Shown: positions 11,470 through 26,400 of the stretch, piece by piece | How positions within the stretch are numbered: position 1 is the stretch's first letter | Layout of the letters: each line of letters opens with the position of its first letter | Notes under the pieces: generated by a model | What the model was told of the DNA's origin: nothing | The model's input: only the letters and a program-made list of their open reading frames with translations | Database searches by the model: none | Assembly: GCA_029964075.1 (NCBI GenBank) | Contig: CM057147.1 | Span: forward strand, 19,241,513 to 19,305,512 | Length of the DNA: 64,000 bases | Direction of reading: 5' to 3' | Origin: Patiria pectinifera | Lineage: Eukaryota; Echinodermata; Asteroidea; Valvatida; Asterinidae | Program-made: the position numbers and the translations under genes

Positions 11470-14400
11470 CACACACAGTCCACAAAGGCCCCCGTTGGCC
11501 GCTGCGTTGGCTCCGGTGAACTAGGGGCTGGCTACACGGTCGTCTCGCCGTACTCTGTTTTTCAAGCTCTATTCCCGGCCGATACGGGTGCAAAAACCGG
11601 GCTCAATGTATCACTTCTGCGCCGCGTGCATGGCTGTAGATTGCACAGTTTGTAGGGTAGACTCCTGGCAGTGTACACACGGAGTAAAAAGGTGGCTTAC
11701 GGCGGGCAAAAGTGGAGAAAATATCGCCGAATTGGTGTAAAGTCTTGGCGACCACTGATGCACCAGCCGTAGGCTGCCAAGCCTAAGCATGCACAGCGGG
11801 CCGATCACACACAAAGCAATTTCTTATGCACGCAAATAATACGCACGATGCGTACGCTATGAATATGGAACGAGTCATGTGGACCTCGAGTACAAAGAGC
11901 ATAAAAGGCAAAAAGGCCATGCTGTCAAGTCTCGCGAGATTTTACGTGGCTTGGTGAGTAATTTATCTGGAAGCGGCTCCTTCCTTGAACTGCTGTGTGC
12001 ATGGGTCGCTCTTCTCGAGATAATTTCATTGAACTCTTTCGTACTTCCTGTTGTTGTTTTCTTTTGCTTATTTAGAGTTTCGTCATTCACTGAAAACGAA
12101 ACGAAAATGTATACTCAAATTCCGCTTTAAGTTTTTGTACAGTGTACACCCCAAAATACGAAGAAAAGTAAGAGATCGCAACCAAGAAAATTTCATCTTA
12201 GTTAAACCATATGGTTGAACCATCCGGGAGGTAGGAAAGTTCTCCATTGAACACAAAATTGTGAAATTCTTCGAGTCATTGTACGTTTGCATTCGTTAAA
12301 ACACTTATCTGCATATCCCTAGGTTGATCATCATATCACATCACTCACGACCCTGCATCTTTCCTGCCTTCCTCACACCGGACCGATCAAGAAATTAAAG
12401 TGATTTTTAAACATACATCTCAAGATGACACTAAAGAAAATCAAATCAGCACAGGAACCCATATAAGCCATGAAGTTGTGGAGGGGTAGATTTTTACACA
12501 ATTTCCGGGGTAATGCACCCGAACCCTTATAGCTAGCAGGGCGTGTAGCCCCTTATACTCAAAGTCAACTGGCTCAAGTTCTTTCTGAAAGCTAGAACCG
12601 CCCGCCCCTCAGAAGGCCCACCTAAGTATAAGCTGAAAATACCTACCCTCACACCAGGCTAGCTGGCTTTAGGGCCTAAAATTAAGGATTCGTAAGACAA
12701 GCAAAAATTGGGCAGGGCTGGGGTTTCTAATTTTTGCCCTTCTCCCCCCCCCCCCCCCCCCGGCCGTGCCTACTCTATGGTCAGCCCTTCACTGAAGACT
12801 CGCATGTATATATATATCCCTTGCATGGTGCCCCGACTGATGGCATGCAGTTTTGTTTTATGAATCCAGTGACAATGTGAAAGTACATTTTGTCTACTCA
12901 TGTATAATATCACAGAGGAACAATGACCTGTCCTTAGATGTGATGTCACATGCAAGGGGTCTATTTACCGAAAGTGGGCGAAAGTGGGTGTAAGATTTGT
13001 CATGTCATCTTCTTTCAAATTTTGTAGCAGTTGAAAAAAGTATGAAATTTAAATTATTCCATTCAAAAAGGAATAATTTAAAGGACGACTTTTTAAAACT
13101 TAAATCAAAGTGTAAGGAATCGGCACTTTACGCCTCCTGTCGCCGGTGCCGGCCATGCATGCAGTACTCAGTGGGCCTGGGGACCCGTACGGCCAGTCGT
13201 AAACGGGATACGGCGGGATTCCAACTTCCCGTTATCAGCACCAAACATCCGCATCAGTAAACTTCCTTGTTTCGTGCGCTTTTTCAAGTAACGTCTTATA
13301 TCGTTGCAGTCACCAAGTCAACACAGTTGTTGTCAACAATCATGATTTAGCAAACATTACGGTTGTGGGGAAATTGATAACTGGAAACTAATGGTAGGGA
13401 TTTTCGAGGGTAAAACCATAATAAAACAAAACACATCTAGCCTAAAGCCCACGGATACGGAACAGGATAACCGAACTCCCCTCGCTATAATGTTACAGAT
13501 AGTTTCCCGCACCATTTCTGGGTTTCACCCTGAAAAAAAAAGAATATTTTTCCCCTCCAGTTTCCTAGAAATCTAAAAGTTGTTCACTGCACTGATGAGA
13601 CACGGAACGAAAACAACAACCGACGACAGAGTTGTTTCTTCTCCCAAAAACTGATTTTTTGTTTGTCAATCGGCTCTGGCAGATAAGCGGGTTCATTTTG
13701 TGCGCAAAATGAAATTCCTTTTTTTCCCAGATAAGGTTGCAGACGCCCCGTAACAAAACATCGCAACAAAACATTGCAACAAAACATACAAATTGAAAAT
13801 TCGTTTGGAGAAAAAAAAGAGAACACGGGTAGGCTATCTATCCTCGGAACCCTTTAACTTTGGGGCACTTTTTGGGAGTTTTTAAGCAACGGGACTCGGA
13901 GGGCCGGGAGCGAATGCGAGCCTTCTCTGCACTTGGCTTTAATCCCCCAAAAGGAATTTTTCTTCAGTGTGCGGCTCGAAGAAAAAAAAGGATAAAAACA
14001 GTCAAAACAGTACTTGGAAAAGTAGGACTTGAGCTCCTAATTCAAACTTCAAATGTTGTTTTTCTGATCGACGTCAAACTTGGCACGCGCACACACATAG
14101 ACCACCACCCGAAGATGGTCCGCGAAGATTTTCGTCATAATGACGACATCGTGTGTCCCGTGACGTCACATTAAAGATATATATATAACTCACATGTGTG
14201 CCACACTCAAAAACCAGTTTCACCCCAAAGTATAGAGGTTTCTTGCTTTATAGCAATACAAAAGTTATTCACTTTAAGATAAAGCATCACACGAAAAAAA
14301 ATCCACCTATGTGGTATTGTTATAGAATAATTCACAAATTTTGATATTTGGTTTGGCCCACGGAAACTAATTAAGGCGTTTGTATTATTCCTCAGAGGCG

Positions 14401-17400
14401 CAAAGAATTCAAAATTGAAAAGCCTTTTTTTTTATGGTTGCACTTGAAAAAGTGACTTTTTCGTTATATACAAAAATTAAAAATTCAATTTCGAAATTAA
14501 AAACACGAGTTTGTAGATGAGTACGAAAGCGCAACAAGTAAAGCTGGCGATCTAGGGAACTAAGTCGGTGAAAAACTCCATTGTGCATTACCAATTTAAA
14601 GAAAAACAACAATATTTCTTTGACTCAAATATAATGTCCAGATATTTGAGGTCATCATTGATACACAAATAGATTCGGTCAATTTCTGTTTTCAACAAAA
14701 GCCTTTTCTCCCATTTTTTCCCCCCAACCAGCTGGTCCTGGGATTAACGTGGCTGACGGTACAGTCACAGGGACGCCTGGGCCGTGCATTGTTCCTCCCG
14801 GTTACCGACCTTGGGCCTCGTAGTAGTATTGTTCACTTTTTAACGGTGTCTCAACAACACCTGTCAGTATATGTTTGTCGGCGAACGAGATCAAATTTCG
14901 ATCAAATTAAAATTTGTTATATGAATATGCCGATGACTATTTATTATGAAGGAAGGAATGCAGTGAACTGTGTGATATTTCAATTTCCCGGCTAGATCTC
15001 GAGTATTTCGGGGATTCAGGTTTCGGGATTCGTTCATTTCTGATTTCCGGGTAATTTCCATCTATAAAAACCTGTTGTTTCCCACAATTACTATCTATGG
15101 CTACGAAATCAGTGTGTATTCATGAGGGGATAAAATAACTACTTAATATATGGAACAATGAAGCGAAACCAAATATTAAATCGAGTTGGCAAAAGAAATT
15201 AATATTTACTAGCTTTACTACATGTACATTAATCCATTACCTCTCCCGTATTGCATAATTGTTACTACAGAGGGCGCTGTTGATTCCCGCTGGCTTCGCA
15301 CTAGTGTTAGCAATGTCATCTGATGGTAGCAGACCAGTAAATAAACTTCCATAGACCCCAATGGTAAATGCTCCCACTTCCGAAATTCGGGAAAAATACT
15401 CACAACTCTCCAAGGTGTTTGAGACACACATCAAATTAAAGCTTATTTCATCTTCTTTCAATTTTCGGGGGGTCAACCGATGGCTTTTAGGAGAAATTTC
15501 CATCTGAAGATGATCACCCCTGAAAATAGTCCTGAAGCCCATCGCCATTTTGAAAAACGATGCCTACACTCCATTGCAAAATAGAGCGCTTTTAGGGTCC
15601 AAATTACATCCAAATTACACAGAACTGCAAGTTCCCAGTCCTGTGCACGGCTTCCAACCATATTTTTTACAAACCCTCAAGTTCATGGCCCACAGCATGC
15701 TCAAATACTGAAGATTTTGAAGCAATTTCGGACCGATTTACTGGTCTGCACCCTGATGGCCCCTAGCATTCCACGGTGTTCCAAGCACTGAATTGTATAT
15801 TTCCAAATATAACAATATGTATTTTAGACCCCTGAAACTTCCGAATTGCCTTACATTCAAAATCAAACCAAAACATCTGAATCAAAACAAACCACATTTA
15901 TAAATAAAAATCATTCTTGTCACATTTATTTCGTCAGAGACAATGACCATGACTTTAGACATTTTGTCTTTATGTATTTCCTGAACACCTTCAAGGAAAC
16001 TGAAATATAAACCAGCATCCAGGCCACCACATCCCACAAGGGTGTATTCCCTTGTCTATCGATCAAAAGAACTGGCCTCAAATACATATTCAATTATTAC
16101 AAACACAAAGCCATATTGCTTTTAAATCTCTACTTAATTTGCTTACTTATCTTACACCACTGGGCAAATTTTCATGCAAAAAAAAACCTACATGTATTAC
16201 CACTTGCAACTGTACTACAATGTAATACATTTTGTTAATTTGCTGATTTTTTTAATTCACAATAGCATTATCAGGCTGTTTGGGGCAGTAAAGGGAGTAA
16301 CAGGCGGGGCAATTTGGTGCAGTAAGGAGCCGGGCTAAAGGTCCCATGATGGAATTTAAAACAAATCAAATCCTTGAAATGTACCTTTGTGATCCATTTC
16401 ACTTTATTTGCAATCTTTGTTTTGCCATTTAAAGGGCGCTTTGGTACTTTTTGGTTTTATGCTAATGCAGATTTTCATATATTCATGAGCAAAACTGTGA
16501 TGTCATTCAGTGCAGAAACCCTCAGTTTCACATCTGCTTCAGCATAACAAGTCACAAGAATGTTAGGATTTTGCTGTGGTTATTTTTCTGCTTTCAGTGG
16601 TTCACTGTTGTTTCAGCAGTACAACATTGAAGAAACTTTATTCACAAACGTTTTCAATAAGCAGAATTTGGTTTTAACAACTTGAAGAGAAAAACCCTCA
16701 TCTAAAGAGTGCGTTCCTGAATTGACATAATAGCAAAATCGTCCTCAGATGTCAGAAAAAGCATGAAACATTTTTAATGTTGAATAAAATGCACTTTGCA
16801 AAAACATTTTACCAAAAAAAAGGACGTCTTGTTTTTATACATATCTGAGGAGTGTTTATTTGCTACAATATGCTGCAGTGTAAAATTTGTTTCATTTGGA
16901 GTGCCATGGCCTGTGGTCTGGAGCACTGAATTTGTGGTCTGCGGGTAATACTGCAGGTCGTGGGTTCAAGTCCAGCCTAGGGTTATGGTGCATGTGCCCT
17001 TGGGCAAGGCACTTTGTCACTCATTGCTTCTCCCCACCCAGGAGTAAATTGGGAACCTGTGAGGGCAGAGATAGTTATTGTGGTTGATTGTAGCTGCTTT
17101 GCCCCAAAATGGCAGCACCCAATTGAATACTCCCCAGGGAGCTGAGATGGTATGTGGAATGTTTCATTGGCCCAATGAGCAGGGTAACAATGATGTAGCG
17201 CCTTGAGCACCAACACTAGTGGATATGTTCGCTTTATAAATACAAATTTTTATGGACCCTTTAATGAATGGCATATAACTTCCTCAATACATAATCCACA
17301 GAAAAACAGGGTTAGGATGTTGAAGGGGGGAGGGGCATTTCATATTCCCAAATTTGTAAACTGCCATCTAGACTTCTTTAAAGTTTCTTTACCGCCTTCC

Positions 17401-17480
17401 AAAACAGGTTCAAATCAACCCTGTTCAAAGTCCATACCCTACAAAAAATGTTGCCCAGGTTTTGAGCTGCAGTTCTACCG
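11470..17480. other. Intergenic space between NLK start and MRPL18 stop
   Basis: This holds the NLK promoter and 5' UTR side (just right of 11469) and the MRPL18 3' side. I see no recognisable exon. Short frames near 11879-12130, 12997-13260, 13860-14174 and 15218-15661 match nothing I know. Segments near 13790-13880 and 14220-14340 resemble repeat material at 45960-46340 and 19970-20190. A C-run sits near 12743-12760. No TATA box or start site could be assigned with confidence. Confidence 0.5.
16885..17245 (+). mobile_element. tRNA-derived SINE
   Basis: The 5' part resembles a tRNA promoter: an A-box-like stretch around GTGGTCTGGAGC and a B box GGTTCAAGTCC at 16963-16973. The body carries TTGGGCAAGGCACTTTGTC followed by TTCTCCCCACCCAGG, a segment common in invertebrate tRNA-SINE bodies. 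The 3' end, GCGCCTTGAGCACC then TTTATAAATACAAAT, looks like a LINE-derived tail. It sits just downstream of MRPL18 and is not a functional tRNA. Family assignment is from general resemblance. Confidence 0.7.
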
Positions 17481-20400
17481 TCAGTAATTCTCTGGGAAGT
17501 AGTCGATGGGTTGTTGGAAGTCCGTGATGGATCTGGGTTCGCTGAGCACCAAGCCGCCATTCTGTAGTGCCTTCAAAAAGACGTCAACCTGAGAGGGAAC
17601 GAATAAAAACAGATTCATAAAAAGTTTTTAAAAAAATAGAACAAGTTCATGAAACAAAGTAAACAAAAAGGGGTTTCCTGTATGCATGTTGTATGTTAAT
17701 GGAGGCTCTCCAAATTATTAATAAACCCTATACGTTAGAATGACATTTTTCACACATAGCTCCAGGACCATACTACAGTTTGTAATACACATTATAATGG
17801 GGTCCAAATTCACTCAACTATTTGCCGTCCATCAAATTTAGATGGTAATGTGTTCAACAGACTGCAAACGCCCCTTCCTTGAGCTTGCCGACTAGTCTTG
17901 TTGACGGGAGGATTGATTATCCATACCCTGCAGTGAGGCTGACTAGACTCACTATAAGGATTTTACTACACACACATACATACATGTGGTTCTTGTCAGA
18001 GGGCTGGGGTTTGGCTAGGATTTTCAGGGTCAATATTTCAACTCCAGTGAATGGGCTCTCATCACTTTATTTGGCTATGTTTGAATGAGGAACTAGTGAA
18101 ATCTAAAAAAAATTGACCTCCAAATATTGGCGTAATTCAGTATGATGCCTGTGCAACGGTTCATTACTATTGGCCTTGTATTGGGGTGATACTCATTAAA
18201 AAAAAAACAACAAAAAACAACAACGAACCCGTTCAAACGATTTGGTCTTGGCATCGATGTTGCAGTGCACATAGCTGATGCCAGATTCCAGACACCTCTG
18301 TGCCAGGATGTGGCCAATGTTCTCAGCGGCCGCTACGTCGGCCGTGCTGTACAGGTGTTTCTTGATGGCCCATTCCTTGGTGGAGGCGCTGACGACGATG
18401 TCGCCGTTGTAATGCTGGATGTAGGCCTTGGTGTGACGGTTGGACTTCTCAAAGTGTAACCTGGACAAAGAAATCAAGAGAAACATGTTGCTTTGGTTCA
18501 TGAACGTTCATGTACAGTCACTCTAGGTTTGCAAAAGCACACATGTGGTACTTTAGCCCAGCCAAACTGTGAGCAGTTCTCTTCATGAAACGTTTATTTC
18601 TCAGTTAACATGGTTATCAGCAAAAATTGTTACCTTGCTGTCAATTTAATTCTACACAGTGAATGTTCAAAACATTCTGCAATGGCATCTGCAATTGACA
18701 GTACAATTTCCGAGTCCCATTCCCCATCCCCTCCCCCACCTTTTTATAAGTTTTCCTGGCTGAAAATTTTGAGGAAGTTTGGTATGCAAACATACATTCT
18801 GAATTAATTTCAGTCAAAATCAATCAGTTAAGAATTCCCAGCCTACATAAAGCAGGATTGACTGGCTGGGACTGTTTAAATGTAAAGCTATGCTTTGACT
18901 GTGATTGATAAGACAGCTGAGCCACCAGTTTCCTGCTTTTGTCAGTTGACTGAGTTTGACTAGTCAGGATGCTTGCTTAAAATATGATCGGACTGTTTGT
19001 GACCAGCCTGTGTAAAAGGCATGGCAGGGGAAGTGGACATAATGGTTGACTGTCTGTGGCTGTTTGAACAGTAGGAGGGTTTAAGATCATCAATTTCTCA
19101 AAAAATTGTCGCTCCCTTTGAGAAATGTTCAGTTACCACTAAGGCCAAAAAAAAAAATAGTCGGTCTCTGGTCAGACCGAAGTTCCGGAATTGATGCGAC
19201 GACACGTTTTTTTTGGGGGGGGGGTGGCTTTTTTTTTTCTTCCAAGCTAGAATTGTACAGACAACGTGGGTACTATTTTGCTTGTTTTGTGGGTACTATT
19301 TTGCTTGTCATCATTATACATTGGTGTCCTCCATAATTTGCCTTGGTGCCCTTTATCATTTGCCTTGGTGCAATTTCCCCATTCCTTGGTGCTCCTTGGT
19401 ACAAAAATTTGAGGAGGTGCGGCAATAGAGGGCGCTGTTGTAGCTTCCGTGTTAATTTTGAAGAAAAAAAAAGGTTGACGCGCATGATTAAAATCGACGC
19501 GCATGATTAAAATCGACGCGCGCGCTGACCAGAGACCGAGCAATTTTTCTTTTTTGCCTAACTGACAGAGACAATACAATGAGCAAAGCTTAAAGTACAA
19601 CATTCCCGCACTTGTGCCAGTAGTTTTTCTTTGGGTGGGACCGGTACCAGCCCTTGTCCCTCCGTGCCACTGCCATCCTCTCCAGATTTCGAGGGTTGCG
19701 GTTGACAAAGTTCGGCGAGACTGCATCGTTCTCTGAGAGTCTCTCATTGCTCGCTGGCAGCGTGGCTGCATCCTCCTGGGGTACTGCTTGCGTGGTAGCC
19801 TCGGAGCTGTGTAGACCTCTCGCTAACGGTGTGGGAGTGCGACCTTGATTGACATTAAAATATACAATTCATTCAAACCAAGTGAAATTTTTGTGTAAAG
19901 AGAATGTCAGGCCTACAGGATCTTCATCATTACAACCCCCAGTAATTTGATATCCATACTGAATTTTCAGGTGGTGTTTAAATGTGCGTTCCCCATGCTA
20001 TTTTCGAGTTTTATTTGAAAAATAGATTTCTTTTTTCCATAGCTATTTTCTTAGAAATATTATTATATACTCACTTTTGTATGAGACATTAAACAAAAAT
20101 ATCCACCGATGTATAGTTAGGCCCTATAGAATTATTTCTACACAAAATTGAATTATTTGCTGCCAGACAATAATTTGGCTCTTGCAAGGGACCGGGGATT
20201 CATTTGTGTGCAACTGAAAGACCTCTTTGCTGATGTTACCTTAGCCCCATAAATGTGGCCTATTTACTGGACTGCCTCCGTAAACATAGGCCACACATCC
20301 ACATGTACAAAAACGTGTCGACTTTGCCAAATTTTGATTTTCACATTTAGGCTTACTTTGTGGGTTTTTTTTGCTTTAGAAGCATTCTCACCCTCTATAT

Positions 20401-23400
20401 AGGCTAATCAGAAAGTGCTGCCTTTTTCAGATGTCTAATTTTTGTGACATTTCATGTTGAAATTTTGATACGCAAACGTGTGCAAATGTATCTGGAAATT
20501 TCACGAAAAATGGACATCTGAAAAAGGCAGCACTTTCTGATTAGCCTATATAGAGGGTGAGAATGCTTCTAAAGCAAAAAAACCCTACAAAGTAAGCCTA
20601 AATATGAAAATCAAAATTTGGCAAAGTCGACACGTTTTTGTACATGTGGATGTGTGGCCTATGTTTAACGGAGGCAGTCCAGTAAATAGGCCACATTTAT
20701 GGGGCTAATGTTACCTATGCCCAAGAGCGGAATAAAAAAAAATTTCGTTCATAAAAAACTTATAAACTGAACATTATTATTTTTGAATAGCACTGGGTTT
20801 TCAACTTTAAGAGACATTCCCCTCAAGTTCTCCTTTACATAACTGCACCAAAACCAAAGGACTTATGCGCCTATCAAATGTTCTCCCCCCCCCCCCCATG
20901 TCGAACTTTGTCAAATTTTGATTTTCACATTTAGGCTTAGTTTATACATGGTTTATAGGCCTAGTTTATTTTTGCTTTAGAAGCATACTCACCCTCTTTA
21001 AAGGCTAATCAGAAAGTGCTGCCTTTTTCAAATGTCTATTTTTCATGCAATTTTAAGATTCGAAATTAGATATCTGAAAAAGGCAGCACTTTCTGATTAG
21101 CTAAAGAGGGTGAGTAACAGTACAGAGTATGCTTCTAATAGTCCAGCGGATATGTGAAAAAATTGTGCACTTCTGCCTAAAAGCGTGAAACTTGGCACAG
21201 ATGTTTATATTCATGCGAGAAAATGTTTTAGATGTGGAGCCATCGCAAATTTACCCTTTTAGGGGCGTGGCATCCATTTAAAAAAAGGGGGGCGGTTCTT
21301 GTCGTGCCCGCAGTGAAAATGGTTTTTCCCACTTGTTACAAAAGCAGAAAACTTCACAAAGCTATAATTATATAGATTATTAGTGTTTTCCAGATTCTGA
21401 GCCACCGCAATAGTACCTTTTTGGGGGCGTGGCAGACATTAAAAGAAAAGGGGGGGGGTAATTATTATGCCCACTTTGGAAAATATTGTGCCCATATTTC
21501 ATGAACGAATAAAACATCCCACAGACGTTTATATTCATGAAAAAAAAAATTCCAGATGTGGAGCCATCTCGAACACACCCTTTTAGGGGCGTGGCAACCA
21601 TATAAGAAAAAAAGGGGGGGCGGGGTTTTCATTATGCCCACCCTGGAAATATTGTTCCCACACTCATAGAGAAATGGAACTTTCCACAAACATTGACATT
21701 AATGAGAAAAACAATTCCAGATGTGGAGCCATCTCGAACACACCCTTTTAGGGGCGTGGCAACCATATCAGAAAAAAAGGGGGCGGGGTTTTCATTATGC
21801 CCACCCTGGAAATATTGTTCCCACACTCATAGAGAAATGGAACTTTCCATAAACATTGACATTCATGAGAAAAACAATTCCAGATGTGGAGCCATCGCGA
21901 ACACACCCTTTTAGGGGCGTGGCAGCCATATTGAAAAAAAGGGGGCGGGGTTCTCATTATGCCCAACATGAGAAAAATGTGCCCACATCTCATAAACGAA
22001 TGAAGCTATTCCCACAGACATTAATACTCACGAGAAAAAAATCACACGTGGAGCCATCGTAAACACACCCTTTTAGGGGCGTGGCAGCCATAACAAAATG
22101 GGGGGGGGGGTAGTCATGATGCCCCTATAAAGGAAAGTTGTGCCTACCTTTCATAAATGGATTTAATTCCTCTCGGACAATATATTCATAAAAATCTTTT
22201 TTTTTATGTGAAGCCATCACAAACCTACCCTTTTAGAGGCGCGGCGTCCATTTTTAAAATGGGGGGGGGTACTCAATATGCACAACGTGGAAAATTTTGA
22301 CCGCGTTTCATATAATAAAATCCACCCCATACAGCTGTTTAATGTGTTGAAGTAGGGCCGCCTTTATAGTTGGAAGTTACTGTTGGCAAACCCTTTGTTT
22401 TCTTTCACTATGCATTCTTACCTCATCTATATTAACCCAGTTACTGGTTCTGTCATCTGTAGAATTATTGTTAACCTTTCAACTGCAGCAATATCTGAAT
22501 TGGGGTATAAACTGGGGTACCTCAGTTAGTCCTGGAAAGACTAGTGTTACTTCTCCAAATACATTGTTTCCCCTGCCTTTTTTTTCTGACAGACCAAAAG
22601 GGGTTGTGTGGTGGGGGTACACAGATTCATTGAATGTGCAGTCATAGTGGACGTGTCCACCACTTTGTGAGGCGAATACATCGTGTTGTTACCCAATCTG
22701 CTGTCAATGCAGCGCAACGGGTAGGGGGTAGGGGATTTTACACTCCCCCCCCCCCCTAAAAAAAAGATTTCCATGGCCCTTAGATGTAAAATGTTAGAGT
22801 TTAGGGCTGCCATTGTGTGCTGTGTATTTGTAATTATGAAATCACTCTGGAATTTAGATGTGCATGATAATATAGGTGCAAGTACACACATTGAACCCTA
22901 TAACACGGGTTAGCCTACCGGTTCTTACCCATGCTCTTTGGTGTAAGTCATTGTATTACCAAATAATATAGGTTATGGGCCAATCAACATTATAAGAAAT
23001 CAACAACAAAATATAAAAATTGCAATTGTGGGCACAGTGAGTAGGCGCCTCACACCTCTCAAAGGATGAGTCTGCTGTGGCTCTACATATAAATTTATTA
23101 TCTTGCACCAAGTTCGTGTGAAGTTTAGTCATTTATGAAAGTTCGATGGTGGGCAAATGATTAGTAGCACCCCCCCCCCATTTTTTTTTTTTAAATAGAT
23201 GCCATGCATCTAAAAGGATAAGTTTGTGATGGCTTCAAATTACAAAAAAAAGGAAAGATTTTCATGAATATATTGTCCGTGTGGATTTTAATCCATTAAT
23301 GAAAGGTAGGCATGACTTTCCTTTATAGGGGCATCATGACTACCCCCCCCCCTCCCCCCAATTTTACTATGGCTGCCCCGCCCCTAAAACGGTGTGTTTA

Positions 23401-26400
23401 CGATGGCTTCACGTGTGACTTTTTTTTCTCGTGAATATTAATGTCTGTGGGAATTAGCTTCATTCGTTTATGAGATGTGGGCACATTTTTTTCCATGTTG
23501 GGCATAATGAGAACCCCGCCCCCCTTTTTTTCAATATGGCTGCCACGCCCCTAAAAGGGTGTGTTCGCGATGGCTCCACATCTGGAATTGTTTTTCTCAT
23601 GAATGTCAATGTCTGTGGAAAGTTCCATTTCTCTATGAATGTGGGAACAATATTTCCAGGGTGGGCATAATAAAAACCCCGCCCCCTTTTTTTTCTTATA
23701 TGGTTGCTACGCCCCTAAAAGGGTGTGTTCGAGATGGCTCCACATCTGGATTTTTTTTTCTTATGAATGTCAATGTTTCTGGAAAGTTCCATTTCTCTAT
23801 GAGTGTGGGAACAATATTTCCAGGGTGGGCATAATGAAAACCCCGCCCCCTTTTTTTTCTTATATGGTTGCCACGCCCCTAAAAGGGTGTGTTCGAGATG
23901 GCTCCACATCTGGAATTTTTTTTCTCATGAATATAAACGTCTGTGGGACGTTGTATTCGTTCATGAAATATGGGCACAATGTTGTCCAAAGTGGGCATAA
24001 TAATTACCCCCCCTTTTCTTTTAATGGCTGCCACGCCCCCGAAAAGGTACTTTTGTGGCGGCTCAGAATCTGGAAAACACTAATAATCTATATAATTATG
24101 TCTTTGTGAAGTTTCCTGCTTTTGTAACAAGTGGGAAAAACCATTTTCACTGCGGGCACGACAAGAACCGCCCCCCTTTTTTTAAATGGATGCCACGCCC
24201 CTAAAAGGGTAAATTTGCGATGGCTCCACATCTAAAACATTTTCTAGCATGAATATAAACATCTGTGCCAAGTTTCACGCTTTTATGCAAAAGTGCACAA
24301 TTCATCGATATTTTGTCACATATCCGCTGGACTATAAAGCAAAAATAAACTACAAACTAATAGTGGGGGGGCCAATGTACTTCCGTTGGCATGTCATGTT
24401 AATTTATGGCAACCATTATAAATGTAATCTTATGAGTCCTGAGAACAAGAAAATTGATGTTGCCATTTTTTCCATTGACCTTTAGTGACCTTGACCTGAG
24501 GTCAAAGTTCACGGGTCATTTTCACCTATAATTTGCCTTTCGGAAGGGTTTGCGAAGATTTTTGAGGCAAGTGAGCACATATTGTATTTGGTTGAGAGTT
24601 TCTCCATTATAATAAATGTTATTATTAATGTATTTATGGGTTTTGCTGAAAAAAACATGGGAAAATGTCACTTTTGCCCGAAAAGGGCCGGGTTGTTTTG
24701 ACCATCTCACGCAGATTCCGCCCCCCCCCCATGACCTCAGCCATCGAGTGACGAAAAATTATGAAACTCGGTACATGCATAGAACAACTTAACATGAACA
24801 AACCCAAGAAATTTCATGACTATGGGTTAAAGGGTTTTGGAATTACGGCTAATTAATTATTCATAAGCACGTATGGTAATTCAAATGTATACACTACGTA
24901 TATGGGGAAATTCAGTTTTGACGGAGGGTAGCGCCGAAAATATTTCGCTGCGCGGCAACCTGTGGTTCGAATTTTATGTTTTTGGTATCAAAAGATGTGC
25001 AAGACACGAGGCTAAAAAGTCAGGACAGCTCAGGCCGCGAAATTAATAACTTTTCAAGACTATCGCGGAAAAAGTTGGAAGGGGGGGAAATCCGCCCCCC
25101 CCCTTTTAGGGCCAAAATATGACCAACCCTTTAATGCCTGGCATTTAAATATGAAATACATGTGTATTGTGAAGTGTCCTCTGCAGTACCGCACTCACAC
25201 AGGGTGTTTGTCGGTTGAGGAAAATCCCCACTTCTTCATGGTGCTTTTGGTGCGAGCCACTCCAGAGTGGAGGTGATTTAAGCACCTCCAAGTCTTCCAT
25301 CCTAATGCGACCGCCACAATCCACAAAACAGCCAAAGCCACGCATAATTATCGGGGATTTAATAGCCACAGCAGCATCATTGGCTATCATTCCAGCACAG
25401 ACGTCGACGCTTTTGAATCGCTGGCCGAAGCAAGTCAACTGAGCCTTATTCACAATGAGAAACTGTCAAAGTTTTTCCACAGTGGAGGCTGGAGATAAAG
25501 TTTCAACCCTGCTCTAGCCCTTGTGAGCCACAACATCGCCTCACTTACCAACAAGATGGTCCTTGACCCCATTCCAAAGACCCGACATCGCCCTATTGGA
25601 ATCAAAGTGACTGCTGCTGTCTCTTCGCAACAATTCCATTCCACCGCTGTTTCAACTTAGTAAGGCCAACTGTGAAGGCTTCACCAATGAGCTCAAACAC
25701 CATCTAGCTGACATTGATCCAACCCCTGATAACTATGACACCGGTTTGTTGATGTGGTGGTGCAAGAACATCCCTACGAGCTGCCGCACCTATTACACCC
25801 CAGGCTTAGCATCCCGTAGTGCTGAACTTTACAGGAAATAGAAACGCATATGTATGAAAACGACTCTCTTGCTGTCGATACCATCTCATCTGGGGAGGAA
25901 TTAATAACAGCCATATCAGAACAGCTTCAAAGCTTGTGGCAAACCCTTGTGGTAACCACCAATATGGCCAAGAAGCCAATATGGCCTCAAGCCTGGAGTA
26001 TAATATAAAAAAAAACTCAGCCAAGTGAACAGCATTGTAACATCACCGCCAACCAAATAGCCCACAACAACTGCTACTTAAATGGTAAAGTGCCACGTTC
26101 TCCTAATAAGCGACCGAAACCCAAGCTCCGCCAGAAAGACCCCGCCATCGACCTAATTGGCTTCATCAAATCCTTCTCTGCTAATGAACTTGCGACTGGC
26201 AAAAATAAAGAACAGGAAATCAACCAAACTGGATAACATTTTCACCAAAGAACTGAAACATCTTGGACCAAACGTCTCAAATTGGTTACTCCAGCTCATC
26301 AACACCTCCCTCGCCACACAAACAATACCTAAAGTGTGGCAAAAGTCGAAGGTCATCGCCCCCCTAAAACCCGGGAAAGACCCAATGCATGTCAAAACTT

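Noticed and set aside
13860..14174. 104-residue plus-strand frame with a Lys/Arg-rich stretch
   Set aside because: It matches no family I know, and nearby sequence recurs in other non-coding parts of the window, so it is probably repeat-derived.
18265..18459. Plus-strand frame over MRPL18 exon 3
   Set aside because: It is a shadow of the conserved minus-strand exon.
21380..24109. Overlapping open frames encoding repeated peptides such as GCVRDGSTSG
   Set aside because: They follow the ~163-bp tandem unit in both arrays, on opposite strands, and have no start context or family; they are by-products of the repeat.
21180..24343. Regularly spaced repeats that could suggest a CRISPR array
   Set aside because: The whole ~163-bp unit is repeated, with no unique spacers, and the host is an animal.
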